DNA of 64,000 bases from Acidobacteriota bacterium. GTDB taxonomy: Bacteria; Acidobacteriota; Vicinamibacteria; Vicinamibacterales; Fen-181. A model generated the notes under the pieces. The model was given only the letters and a program-made list of their open reading frames with translations. It was not told where the DNA came from and did no database searches. Location of the stretch: NCBI GenBank assembly GCA_003170135.1, contig PMZR01000009.1:62001-126000 (forward strand), in the 5' to 3' direction. A program made the position numbers and the translations under genes. Below, in pieces: positions 33,599-43,563 of this stretch; position 1 is the stretch's first letter, and each line of letters opens with the position of its first letter.

Positions 33599-34384
33599 AT
33601 GAAGCGCCTCTTCAGCGCGGCGATTCTCGCATGCGTGTGCGCGTCGCCCGCGCGGGCCGACGTCACCGTCCGGACGACGAACAAGGGACCGATGGGCGAC
33701 ACCCCGTCGGTGCAATACATCAAGGGCACGAAGATGCGCGTCGAATCGTCGGTCATGGGCCGCGACACCGTGACCATCGTCGACGCCACGGCCAGGCAGA
33801 TGATCTCGCTCGATCCCGCGACCAGGCAGGCCACCATCTTCGACCTCGGCAGGATGGGCGAACAGATCCAGCAGTCGGCCAATCCCTCCGACGTGAAGGT
33901 GTCGATGAAGCCGACGGGAGAGACCAGGCAACTGCTCGGCCGCGACTGCGCCGAGTACCTGCTCGCCATCACCTTCTCGGTGACCCCGCCCGACGTCGCC
34001 AACGCCGGCGCGATGATTGTGACCATCGGCGGACCGATGTGGGTGGCCAGGGATGCGCCTGGCACCCGGGACTTCCAGGCCTTCTACAGGGCCGCCAGCG
34101 AAGGCGGCCTGTTCTTCGCGCCGGGCGGGCGCGGGGGCCGCGGCAACCCGGGCGTGAACGAGCGGGGCATGGCCGCGATGTACAAGGCCTACGCCGACAC
34201 GATGGGCATCCCCTACGAGCAGCAGATCGAGATCAAGATGGACGGCAGCGGGCCGATGGCCGAGATGATGCGGGGGCGGGGCGGACCGCCGACGACCACC
34301 ATCACGGTGACGGCCATCTCGACCGATCCGATCCCGGACGACAAGTTCGAGATCCCGGCGGGATACAGCAGGAGGAATCAGTAG
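33599..34384 (+). CDS. Exported DUF4412-type protein
   Basis: A 261-residue protein with a signal peptide cut after SPARA. The conserved body has YIKGTKMRVESSVMGRDTVTIVD, QMISLDPATRQATIFDL and LLGRDCAEYLLAITFSV, a pattern of DUF4412 proteins in which a small beta-rich domain may carry a lipophilic ligand. A Gly/Arg-rich linker (GGRGGRGNPG) lies at about residue 182. GAGGAGA precedes ATG 33599. It is followed after 2 bp by the MTHFR-like gene. Confidence 0.8.
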   Translation: MKRLFSAAILACVCASPARADVTVRTTNKGPMGDTPSVQYIKGTKMRVESSVMGRDTVTIVDATARQMISLDPATRQATIFDLGRMGEQIQQSANPSDVKVSMKPTGETRQLLGRDCAEYLLAITFSVTPPDVANAGAMIVTIGGPMWVARDAPGTRDFQAFYRAASEGGLFFAPGGRGGRGNPGVNERGMAAMYKAYADTMGIPYEQQIEIKMDGSGPMAEMMRGRGGPPTTTITVTAISTDPIPDDKFEIPAGYSRRNQ

Positions 34385-34386
34385 GG

Positions 34387-35241
34387 TTGCCGAACCTTCT
34401 CGACGCGCTGAAGACGACGCCGAACGTCATCGCGGCCGAATTGCGACCGCCGCGCGCCGAGCTGGAATCGGCCGAGGGGATCGACGCGTGGATCGACACG
34501 TACCACGCGGTGCGGCGGCTGACGCGCGAGGACACGTTCGTCTTCCTGACCGACAGCGCCGTCGGAGCGGAGGAGGAGGACAACGTCCGCCACCTGGTCA
34601 CCAACCTCGGCCCAGACGTGTCCCGCGAGCGCATCGTCCCGTTCCTGACATCGAAGCATTCGCTGGAATACTGCCTGGCCTACGCCGAACGCGCCCGCCA
34701 GCACGGCCTGCCGGCGCTGGTGGTGCTGGGCGGCGATCGGAACGTGGGTACGCCGCGTTGCGTGACGCACGCGTTCCAGCTGCGACAGGCGATCCGCAGC
34801 GTGGCGCCCGGTCTGCTGCTCGGCGGCTGGGCGAATCCGTACGCCGATCCCGCGCAGCAGGCGCGGCTGCTCGGGGACCCGCAGTTCACGGGAGACTTCT
34901 TCCTGACGCAGATCGTCTCGCATCACCGCCTCGAACCGGTCCGGCGGTTCATCGGCGAGCTCGAGCGCGAGCGCGTGGCGCTGCCCGGCCTGTTCGGCCT
35001 CTTTTTCTACCGGAGCGCGAACCCGCGCACGCTGGCGATGCTCTCGCGCTTCCTGCCGGTCCCCGTCGAGGACCTGTCGCGCGAGTTTGCGGAGGTGCGC
35101 GACCCGGTTGAAGTGTGCGCCCGGACGGTGCGCGCCATGCTGGACGCGGGCGTGCGCCATTTCTACGTCAGCAATCTGCCGCTCGGTCGCGCGCGCGAAA
35201 CGCTCAAGGCGATCATGGACCGGGCGGGGGCGAAGACGTAG
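34387..35241 (+). CDS. Methylenetetrahydrofolate reductase-like TIM-barrel protein
   Basis: A 284-residue protein. From TTG 34387 (AGGAGG about 11 bases upstream, overlapping the end of the previous gene) it reads PNLLDALKTTPNVIAAELRPP, then VFLTDSAVGAEEEDN, RIVPFLTSKHSLEYCLAYA, PALVVLGGDRNVG and FFLTQIVSHHRLEPV. This order resembles the MetF barrel: the N-terminal substrate Glu, then the GD motif for flavin, then QxV for folate. It is a divergent member and the reaction is not proven. It is probably cotranscribed with the DUF4412 gene. Confidence 0.7.
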   Translation: MPNLLDALKTTPNVIAAELRPPRAELESAEGIDAWIDTYHAVRRLTREDTFVFLTDSAVGAEEEDNVRHLVTNLGPDVSRERIVPFLTSKHSLEYCLAYAERARQHGLPALVVLGGDRNVGTPRCVTHAFQLRQAIRSVAPGLLLGGWANPYADPAQQARLLGDPQFTGDFFLTQIVSHHRLEPVRRFIGELERERVALPGLFGLFFYRSANPRTLAMLSRFLPVPVEDLSREFAEVRDPVEVCARTVRAMLDAGVRHFYVSNLPLGRARETLKAIMDRAGAKT

Positions 35242-35253
35242 GACGATCACGTC

Positions 35254-35302
35254 GTCCGGAGTCCGGAGTCCGGAGTCCGGTGTCCGGGGTCCGGTGTCCG
35301 AC
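35254..35302. repeat. Heptamer array, GTCCGGA type
   Basis: Seven perfect-phase units: GTCCGGA three times, GTCCGGT, GTCCGGG, GTCCGGT, GTCCGAC. It fills most of the gap before the aminotransferase gene but leaves that gene its own AAGGGA ribosome-binding site. Confidence 0.85.
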
Positions 35303-35316
35303 GAGCAAAGGGACTC

Positions 35317-36555
<1,239 letters not shown>

Positions 36556-36570
<15 letters not shown>

Positions 36571-36661
36571 TCCTTGGTCCCTGGTGCGTGGTGCGGGGTC
36601 CTTGGTGCGCACCACGCACCCCGCACCACGCACCAGGGACCAAGGACCAAGGACCAAGGAC
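36556..36661. repeat. Mirror-image heptamer hairpin between convergent genes
   Basis: Left arm of seven units (GTCCTTG, GTCCCTA, GTCCTTG, GTCCCTG, GTGCGTG, GTGCGGG, GTCCTTG), an 8-bp palindromic centre GTGCGCAC, and a right arm of seven inverted units (CACGCAC, CCCGCAC, CACGCAC, CAGGGAC, then CAAGGAC three times). Five of seven unit pairs are exactly complementary, in the same order. The aminotransferase stop (36568-36570) is inside the left arm and the SDR stop begins two bases after the right arm. A likely bidirectional terminator. Confidence 0.9.
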
Positions 36662-36663
36662 TA

Positions 36664-37404
36664 TCACCGGATATGCCGTCCCCCATCCACGCGGATCGTC
36701 TCGCCCGTGATGAAGTCGCTGTCGACGAGCGCGGCGACCACCTTGGCGATCTCTCCCCCGCCTCCCCACTGACCGAGCGGTGTGGCTTTCTCGACCGACT
36801 CGTGCTCGTCATCGGCCAGGTCCGGCGGCGCCAGGATTGGTCCGGGCGCGATGGCGTTGACGAGAATGCGATCCCCGGCAAGTTCCAGCGCCAGCGCTTC
36901 CGTGAGCCCGATGACGGTCGCCTTCGCGACGTAGTAGGTCAGGAATCCCTTGTATCGCGGCCGGTGGCTGTAGGCGAGCCAGTCCGAGAAGTTGATGACG
37001 CGCCCGCCGCCCTGCGCGCGCATGAACGGCACCGCGGCCTGCGTGCACAGGAACGCCGCCCGCGCATCGATGCCCAGGCTCGCGTCCCACTGCGCCTCGG
37101 TCAGGTCGTCGTAAGGCGTCGACACGTAGACTGAGGCCATGTTGATCAGGATATCGAGACGTCCCATCGCGGTCGCAACCTGGGTGACCAGGGTGCGGCA
37201 GTCCTCGGGCCTGCCGAGGTCCGCCTGCACGGCGAGGGCGCGCCGGTTCAGCGCGCGGACGGCGCCGGCCGTCTGGTCGGCCTCGGTGCGGGACCGGTTG
37301 TAACTGAGCGCGACGTCCGCGCCGCGCCGCGCCAGATCGATCGCCACGGTGGCGCCGATCCGTTTCCCGCCCGTGATCAGCACCACGCGGTTCGCAATGT
37401 CCAT
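36664..37404 (-). CDS. Short-chain dehydrogenase/reductase
   Basis: A 246-residue classical SDR. The cofactor motif is VLITGGKRIGATVAIDLAR (TGGxxxIG, typical of the PTR1/FabG-like branch), with NMAS replacing NNAG, the catalytic YYVAKA (Y-x3-K) after a Ser, and the C-terminal ITGETIRVDGGRHI. NADPH preference is plausible because of the Arg after strand 2 (SYNRSR). The substrate could be a pteridine or a 3-oxoacyl compound; this cannot be decided. Confidence 0.92.
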   Translation of the reverse strand: MDIANRVVLITGGKRIGATVAIDLARRGADVALSYNRSRTEADQTAGAVRALNRRALAVQADLGRPEDCRTLVTQVATAMGRLDILINMASVYVSTPYDDLTEAQWDASLGIDARAAFLCTQAAVPFMRAQGGGRVINFSDWLAYSHRPRYKGFLTYYVAKATVIGLTEALALELAGDRILVNAIAPGPILAPPDLADDEHESVEKATPLGQWGGGGEIAKVVAALVDSDFITGETIRVDGGRHIR

Positions 37405-37691
37405 AAGTGCGCTCGCTTTTGGCCATGAGCCCGTTCACGCCCTGAGGCATGAGCCTCAACAGTCATGGGCCCTTGTCGTCCCAGCCTAATCCGCTCGCCG
37501 GTCGAGCGACAAGCGACGAGTCAATTGCTTCGGGTCTTCATCGAGCGACGCCACCCAGAGACGAATGAAAGGAGCAGATCGCACCGTCCTCAGAATGATA
37601 TCCACACGGTTCTTGCAAGCTTACTCGGTCCTCTCCGCACCCGCTGACCAGCTTCCTCTTCCTGCAGGGGGAATGATCGCGGGCCGAGCAG

Positions 37692-40114
37692 ATGCCTCGT
37701 CCGCCGATCGCGACGCGAATGGGTATGGCCAAGAAGAAGGCGCGGCGCGGCGCAGCCAGACCGACGCGCGGACGGTCCGCAAAGGCGTCGAAGCCGGTCG
37801 AGCCGGCGCCGAACGCCGTCGCGCCGGCCATGCCGGCCCAGCCGTTTGCCATCGTCGGGATCGGGATGTCGGCGGGCGGGCTGGAGGCCTACTCGCAACT
37901 GCTCGAGTCGCTGCCCGCGCAGCCGAAATTCGCGATGGTGCTCATCCCGCACCTCGCGCCCCATCATCACAGCACCCTGCCTGAGCTGCTCGCCGAGCGC
38001 GGGCGCATGCCGGTGGTCCAAGCGACCGACATGATGCCGGTCGAGCCGAACAAGCTCTATGTCATTCCGCCCGACGCGCTGATGGAGCTCGGCGGCGGCG
38101 TGCTGCGCCTGCTGCCCCGGCCGACCGAACAACACATCGCGCTCCCGATCGATTTCTTCCTGAACTCGCTTGCCGCGGTTCAAGCCGACCGCGCGGTGGC
38201 CGTTATCCTGTCGGGCACCGGCAGTGACGGCACGCTGGGCATCCGCTTCGTCAAGGCGATGGGCTGGAGATCCTCCAGTTCCGCGGACACACCGGGGCAT
38301 ACCTCGAGCCGCCGCCCGGCGACGCGAACCTCAGCGTGCTGAAGCTCGCGCGCGAGGGGTTGCTGCACGGCTTGCGAACGGCGCTGCAGCAGGCCCGCAA
38401 GACGCGCAAGCCGGTGCGCAAGACGGGGCTTCGCGTCCGTTCGAACGGGGCCTGGACGGACGTCGATCTCGAGGTGCTTCCGCTGGCCGGCCTGTCCTCG
38501 TTGCACTTCCTCGTCCTCTTCGATCGGCCCGGCCCGAAAGCGCACCCCGCCCCGGCGGCGTCCACCCGCCGTGGCAAGGCCGCGCCACGCGGCGGCCGGA
38601 ACACCGAGCGCCTCGAGCAGGAACTGGCCGCCACGCGCGAGTACCTGCAGTCGATCATCGAGGAAGTGGAAGCGGCCAACGAGGAAATCCTGTCGAGCAA
38701 CGAGGAATTGCAGTCCACCAACGAGGAGCTGGACACCGCCCGCGAGGAGCTGCAGGGAATGCTCTCCCACGTGCTGGGATGTCCCGACCAGGGACCGGGG
38801 ATCGTCGAGGTGCGGCTGCGGACCGCGGCCGGCGTCAAACCCGTGCAGCTCGTCACGCGACGCGACCCGGTTGCCGCCCGGACCGGCGTCTCCTACCACA
38901 CGGCGATCGTGGATCTGACCGACGTGCGCCGGCTCGAAGAGGCTCGGCAGCAGGCGGAACACGCCCGGCAGAAGAGCCTCGAGGGCGAGCGCGCCGCGCG
39001 CGCCGCGAACCAGGCCAAGGACCGGTTCCTCGCGATGCTGTCGCACGAACTGCGCACGCCGCTGACGCCGATCCTGGCGGCCGCCGACTGGATGGCGTCG
39101 CAATCGACGGTGACGCCGGATCTCGCCGGCAAGATCGACACCGTTCGCCGCAACGTCAGGGCCGAAGCGCACCTGATCGACGACCTGCTCGACGTCGCGC
39201 GCATCACGCAGAAGGACCTGACGATCCACCGCCTGCCGGTCGACCTGCACCGCGTGATTGCCGACACGCTGGACGGCTGGACGACGGTCCTGTCGCAGCG
39301 ACGCATCACGCTCGACGTGCAGCTGCAGGCCGGCGCCTGCTGAGTGAACGGCGACGCCGCGCGCCTCGCCCAGGTCTTCCGCAACCTGATCAGCAACGCC
39401 GTGAAGTTCACCGACGAGGGCGGCCGCATCGCCGTCACGTCCAGGGCGCGAGGCCGTCGCATCCGCGTTACGGTCACTGACAGCGGCGTCGGCATGACCG
39501 AGGCGCAGCAGCGCCGGTTGTTCCAACCGTTCATCACGAAGGACAGCGGGGTGACGCGCCGCGGCCTCGGCCTCGGCCTCGTCATCTCACAGGCGATCGT
39601 GGCGGCGCACGACGGCCGCCTCGAGGTCACGAGCCCGGGCGGTGGCCGGGGGACGACGGCCTGCGTGGAACTTGCAACCATCGCGGCGCCGGCGAAGCCG
39701 GAGAACGCACGGGTCGCCGCTGCTGGCGCACCCGCGGAGGTCGCGCCACTGCGCCCCGCGCGCGTGTTGCTGGTCGAAGACGACGTGGACAGCGCGCAGA
39801 TGTTCGCGCTGCTCTTCTCGTCGGCAGGCTTCGACGTGCAGGTGGCCGGGTCGGTATATGCGGCACTGCAGCTTGCGGACAGTTGCGAGGTGCTGGTCAG
39901 CGACGTCGCGCTGCCCGACGGCAGCGGGCTCGATCTCATGTGGACGCTGAGGGCCCGGCGGCCGACCCGCGCGATTGCCCTGAGCGGCTACGGCGGCGCG
40001 CAGGACGTGCAGCGCAGCCTGGCGGCGGGATTCAGGCAGCACTTGACGAAGCCCGTGGACCTGGACCAACTCATCGCCGCGGTGCGGCGGCTCGTAGACG
40101 AACCGCCGGCTTGA
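37692..40114 (+). pseudogene. Broken CheB/CheR-type hybrid histidine kinase
   Basis: Three open segments in two frames reconstruct a remnant of a CheB-CheR-PAS-kinase-receiver protein. Segment 1 (to about 38262) is the CheB N-terminal half (VGIGMSAGGLEAY, SGTGSDGTLGIRFVKAMG). It then jumps, with a frame change, to the region that normally follows the CheR domain (EILQFRGHTGAYLEPPPGD at 38267), the long coiled coil (EEVEAANEEILSSNEELQ), and the HisKA box MLSHELRTPLTPIL. A TGA at 39341-39343 interrupts the protein just before the ATPase N-box (VNGDAARLAQVFRNLISNAV), where relatives usually have Trp. The HATPase (GLGLGLVIS) and a receiver domain (VLLVEDD, SDVALPDG) follow. The rest of CheB and all of CheR are missing. 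Confidence 0.85.
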
Positions 40115-40121
40115 GCCGGCC

Positions 40122-42623
40122 TCACTGCTCGTCGGCGCGAAGCGCCTTCACAAACACCGCCCGCCGCGGCGGCGGCATCGGCGACGCGGCTCCCCGCACG
40201 GCCTTCCAGATGTTCTCGCTGAAGGCCAGGTCCGGCGCCCGGTCGGCCTCGGACAGGTCGAAGCCCCGCGCCTGCGCGGCGCCGGGCCCCTTTGGCGGAT
40301 TCAACCGGTCGAGCGGCACGCGCGCCTTTTCGGCGGTGAACGCCGATGGGTCCGGTGTCGCCTGGAACGCGTTGTAGAGCGGCGTCGCCGCCGCGTCCAG
40401 CTGCGTCATCGGCGGCAGGCCGAGAATCAGTTCCAGCGTGCGCAGCACCCCGCACGTCGTGTAGAGCGTGCTGTCGACCATCGTGCGGCGCACGAACGGG
40501 CTGATGACCAGCAGCACCGAGCGGTGCGCGTCCACGTGGTCCGGTCCGTTCTGCGCGTCGTCTTCGAGGACGAAGATCGCCGATTCCTTCCAGAAGCGGC
40601 TGCGCGAAATGGCCTCGACGAGGCGGCCGAGGGCGAGGTCGTTGTCGGCGACCATCGAGACCGGCGTCACTTCTCCCGCGCGCGCGCCGGCGGTATGGTC
40701 CCTGGGCAGCCTGATGATCGACAGCCGCGGCAGATCGCCGCCAGCCTCGAACTGGCTGAATTCCTTCAGCCAGATGTCCACGCGGCGCTGGTCCGTGATG
40801 GCCAGGTCGAAGGGCGGGAAGTCGGGGTCGATGCGTCCTTCGAGGCCCGGGACACTCGCGCGGATCGTGCGTTCGCCGCCGCTGGCCGGGGCGCCCGCGT
40901 TCCGCTCGCTCGACCGCACGCGTTCGACGAACTCGCCGTAGCTGCGAACGCTCACGCCCGCGCGGATGCACGCGTCCCAGATGTAGCCCTGCGACGGCGC
41001 CGCGATGTTCCCGTACGGCCCGCGCATGTTGCCGCCGCCCTCGCTCAGGTACACGCCGCCACGTTTCCCGTAATTCACCGGCCACATCTTCTCGACGATG
41101 TCGGTCGAGTAGGCGCCGGTCGAGTAGGCGTGCCCCCCGTAGCTCACCTCGGCGTTGACGTAGAAGTTGTCGAACAGCACGTAATTGCGCGCGATGGCGT
41201 GCGCGTTCGGCGTCACCTCCTCGCCAAACAACGCGAGCGACGCATCACCGTTGCCCTGCCGCATGTCGCCCAGCACCTGGTCGTAGGTCCGGTTCTCGCG
41301 GATCACGTAGAAGACGTACTTGATCGGCGAGCCGCCGCCCACGACGCGCGGAATGGGCGAGGCCACGGGCGCATCGGCGGGCGCGAACCGCGCGGCGGCC
41401 GTGTAGGGCGTCAGCGCGAACACGGTCGACGTGTAGCGCTGCAGCGCGGCGTCATCGGGCATCGGGATCGCCGACAGCGTCCCGGGCAGCAGCGTCGCGA
41501 TGTACTCGTTGCTCGTGCCCTTCACCGGATTGGGGCCCCCGGGATTCGCGCGCGAGCGCAGTCCCTTGCCGCTGAGCGCGTAGATCTGCTTGCCGTCGGG
41601 CGCGACGAGCACGCCGGTGGGATACCAGCCCGTCGGGATGAAGCCGCGCACGTGGGGATGGCTGTCGAGGGAGATGACCGCGATGGCGTTGTTGTCGGCG
41701 TTGGCAACGAGCAGCGTCGCGCCGTCTGGCGAGAGCGCCAGCGCGTTCGGCGTCGAGCCCGCGGGCGCGTCGGGATAGAGCGAGACCGTTACCTGTTCCT
41801 TCGCCTTCAGCGACGCCGTGTCGACGACCCACACCGCGTTCGTGTTCGCGCACGCGACGAACAGCGTTGCGCCGTCGGAGGACAGCACCATCGCGTTCGG
41901 GTGGTCGCCGGTGGGCACTTCGCCCACGGGCGCGAGCGTTTCGGCGTCGAACGCCAGCACTTTCCCGCCGCCCCACAACGACACGAAGACGATGCCGCCG
42001 TCGCGCGAGGTCACGCAGGTGTACGGTTCGGCCGGCAGGTCCACGCTCTTCTCGACCTTCCCGGTCTCGATGCTGACGGCGACCAGCGTCTGCGCGAGCA
42101 CGCGCACCGCGAACAGCCGCGTGCCGTCGGGCCGCACGGCGAGGCCGCCCGTGAAAGCGGATTTCACCGGGCTCGGGCCGAGCGGGAAGGTCCGCGCGGC
42201 GGTGACGGTGCCGTTGTCGAAGGTGAACTCGCGCACCGCGTTGTCGGCCGACGAGTAGAACCGCTTGCCGTCGGGGTGCCACACCAGTCCCAGCCAGGCC
42301 TCATCGACCGCCACGGTCGCCGCCACCGTCAGGGTTCGCGTATCGACGACGCTGAAGGTCGGCTTCGAGTAGCCGTTGTTGGTGACGATGAGGTACCGGG
42401 CGTCGGGCGAGAAGCTCATGTTGAGCGGCAGATCGCTCACCTGCACGTGCCGTCCGGCCGGCGCGATTCGCCAGCCGTTCGGAAGCACGGTCACGTCGCC
42501 GTCGGTCCCGGGACGCACGACGCGCGGCGTCGGTTGCGCGCGCATCGCAAGGACGCCGAACAGCCCGGCCGCCACCGCGACGGCCAGCCAGAAACGAACC
42601 GAGCGGGAGTGGATCAGGGACAT
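40122..42623 (-). CDS. YncE-type beta-propeller fused to phosphoesterase (PLC-like)
   Basis: An 833-residue exported protein. The N-terminal anchor or signal (RFWLAVAVAAGLFGVLAM) is followed by a seven-bladed-propeller-like region (about 45-390) with repeated patterns such as VLSSDGATLFVACANTNAVWVVD and ALSPDGATLLVANADNNAIAVI. A phosphoesterase domain of the phospholipase C/acid phosphatase type begins at about residue 430: KYVFYVIRENRTYDQVLGDM, NYVLFDNFYVNAEVS, then LEDDAQNGPDHVDAHR. Function unproven; such proteins are abundant in Acidobacteriota. It lies between two broken hybrid kinase genes. Confidence 0.9.
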   Translation of the reverse strand: MSLIHSRSVRFWLAVAVAAGLFGVLAMRAQPTPRVVRPGTDGDVTVLPNGWRIAPAGRHVQVSDLPLNMSFSPDARYLIVTNNGYSKPTFSVVDTRTLTVAATVAVDEAWLGLVWHPDGKRFYSSADNAVREFTFDNGTVTAARTFPLGPSPVKSAFTGGLAVRPDGTRLFAVRVLAQTLVAVSIETGKVEKSVDLPAEPYTCVTSRDGGIVFVSLWGGGKVLAFDAETLAPVGEVPTGDHPNAMVLSSDGATLFVACANTNAVWVVDTASLKAKEQVTVSLYPDAPAGSTPNALALSPDGATLLVANADNNAIAVISLDSHPHVRGFIPTGWYPTGVLVAPDGKQIYALSGKGLRSRANPGGPNPVKGTSNEYIATLLPGTLSAIPMPDDAALQRYTSTVFALTPYTAAARFAPADAPVASPIPRVVGGGSPIKYVFYVIRENRTYDQVLGDMRQGNGDASLALFGEEVTPNAHAIARNYVLFDNFYVNAEVSYGGHAYSTGAYSTDIVEKMWPVNYGKRGGVYLSEGGGNMRGPYGNIAAPSQGYIWDACIRAGVSVRSYGEFVERVRSSERNAGAPASGGERTIRASVPGLEGRIDPDFPPFDLAITDQRRVDIWLKEFSQFEAGGDLPRLSIIRLPRDHTAGARAGEVTPVSMVADNDLALGRLVEAISRSRFWKESAIFVLEDDAQNGPDHVDAHRSVLLVISPFVRRTMVDSTLYTTCGVLRTLELILGLPPMTQLDAAATPLYNAFQATPDPSAFTAEKARVPLDRLNPPKGPGAAQARGFDLSEADRAPDLAFSENIWKAVRGAASPMPPPRRAVFVKALRADEQ

Positions 42624-42764
42624 CTGAAGGACCTTTCGATCGACGCGGCTTCGAGGCGAGGATGGGCAGACCAGGGACGTAGCTTACATCAGCGACAGGA
42701 GATCCGGATCCTGGGCTTGGGCTGGCAGGTGATGGCGGAGTGGAAAGCGGATTGCCGGGCCGCC

Positions 42765-43402
42765 TCACTGCTCGGGTGTGGACGCGCGATGCTCGGAGGC
42801 CTTCGCGGAGCTTCCCACGGCAGACTGAACAGCCGCGACGAGTTCGTCGACGTCGACCGGTTTGGAGACATAGCCGTCCATCCCTGCCGCCAGACAACGC
42901 TCCTTGTCACCTTGCATCGCGTGGGCGGTCATGGCCACGATGGGAATGTGGGCGCCCGTCGGCTCTTGCGTCTTTCGTATCGCTGCCGTCGCTTCGAAGC
43001 CATCGATGTCGGGCATCTGGACGTCCGTGAGCACCCGCCGCCGGGGGAGCCGCACTTCATCGAAATGGTCGCCGTGAGCCGGTAGAGGCCCGCCCGGTAG
43101 CCGGCCAGCACGGTTCCGTCGGGCGCTTCTCCGAGGCTCAGGACCACGTCGTGAGGAAGACCGTCCACGGGCCCGAACCGTTGAAACCGCTGACCGTCGT
43201 AGCGAAAGACGCCGTTCTCCGTTCCGGCCCAGAGAAAGCCGGTCCGATCCTGGAAGAGCACTTTGACCGCCAGGTTGGTCAGACCATCCTCTGCCCCGTA
43301 ATAGCGGAAACTGTATTGTTGCGCGCTGACCGGCGCAGCAAGCGTCAGGCAGGTGAGGATGGCGGCGAGGCGCAGGGATGACTGACGGCCGGAAACCCAC
43401 AT
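42765..43402 (-). pseudogene. Remnant of a propeller-type hybrid sensor kinase
   Basis: The first about 110 codons are an intact N-terminus of a two-component regulator-propeller kinase: a signal peptide, then [39 protein letters not shown] and [20 protein letters not shown]. At about 43040-43080 the frame changes, and the last about 85 codons are the end of a receiver domain ([20 protein letters not shown], then [10 protein letters not shown] and MDGYVSKPV). The rest of the propeller, the Y_Y_Y domain, the kinase core and the receiver start are missing, so roughly a thousand codons have been lost by family standards. Confidence 0.85.
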
Positions 43403-43563
43403 ATAGGACGCATCGGTCAAGTTCGTTGATCCCTGTAGCCGGCCTCGGCCGAAATCGCGAGATCGTGGTGTAAACTCGGCTGAGAGCTCGATGGCGTCGC
43501 GGCGGCGTTCACGCCCTCGCTCGGCGGGTCTGAAGATCCGGCCGCACGGGCTCGCCAACCGAC

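Noticed and set aside
39341-39343. TGA in the hybrid kinase as recoded Trp or selenocysteine
   Set aside because: Other genes in the window use TGA as a normal stop, including many ATGA overlaps, and no SECIS-like hairpin is evident. A nonsense mutation fits better with the other lesions in this gene.
40524-43085. An 853-codon plus-strand frame opposite the propeller phosphoesterase gene
   Set aside because: Same antisense composition effect. The minus strand carries clear propeller and phosphoesterase motifs.
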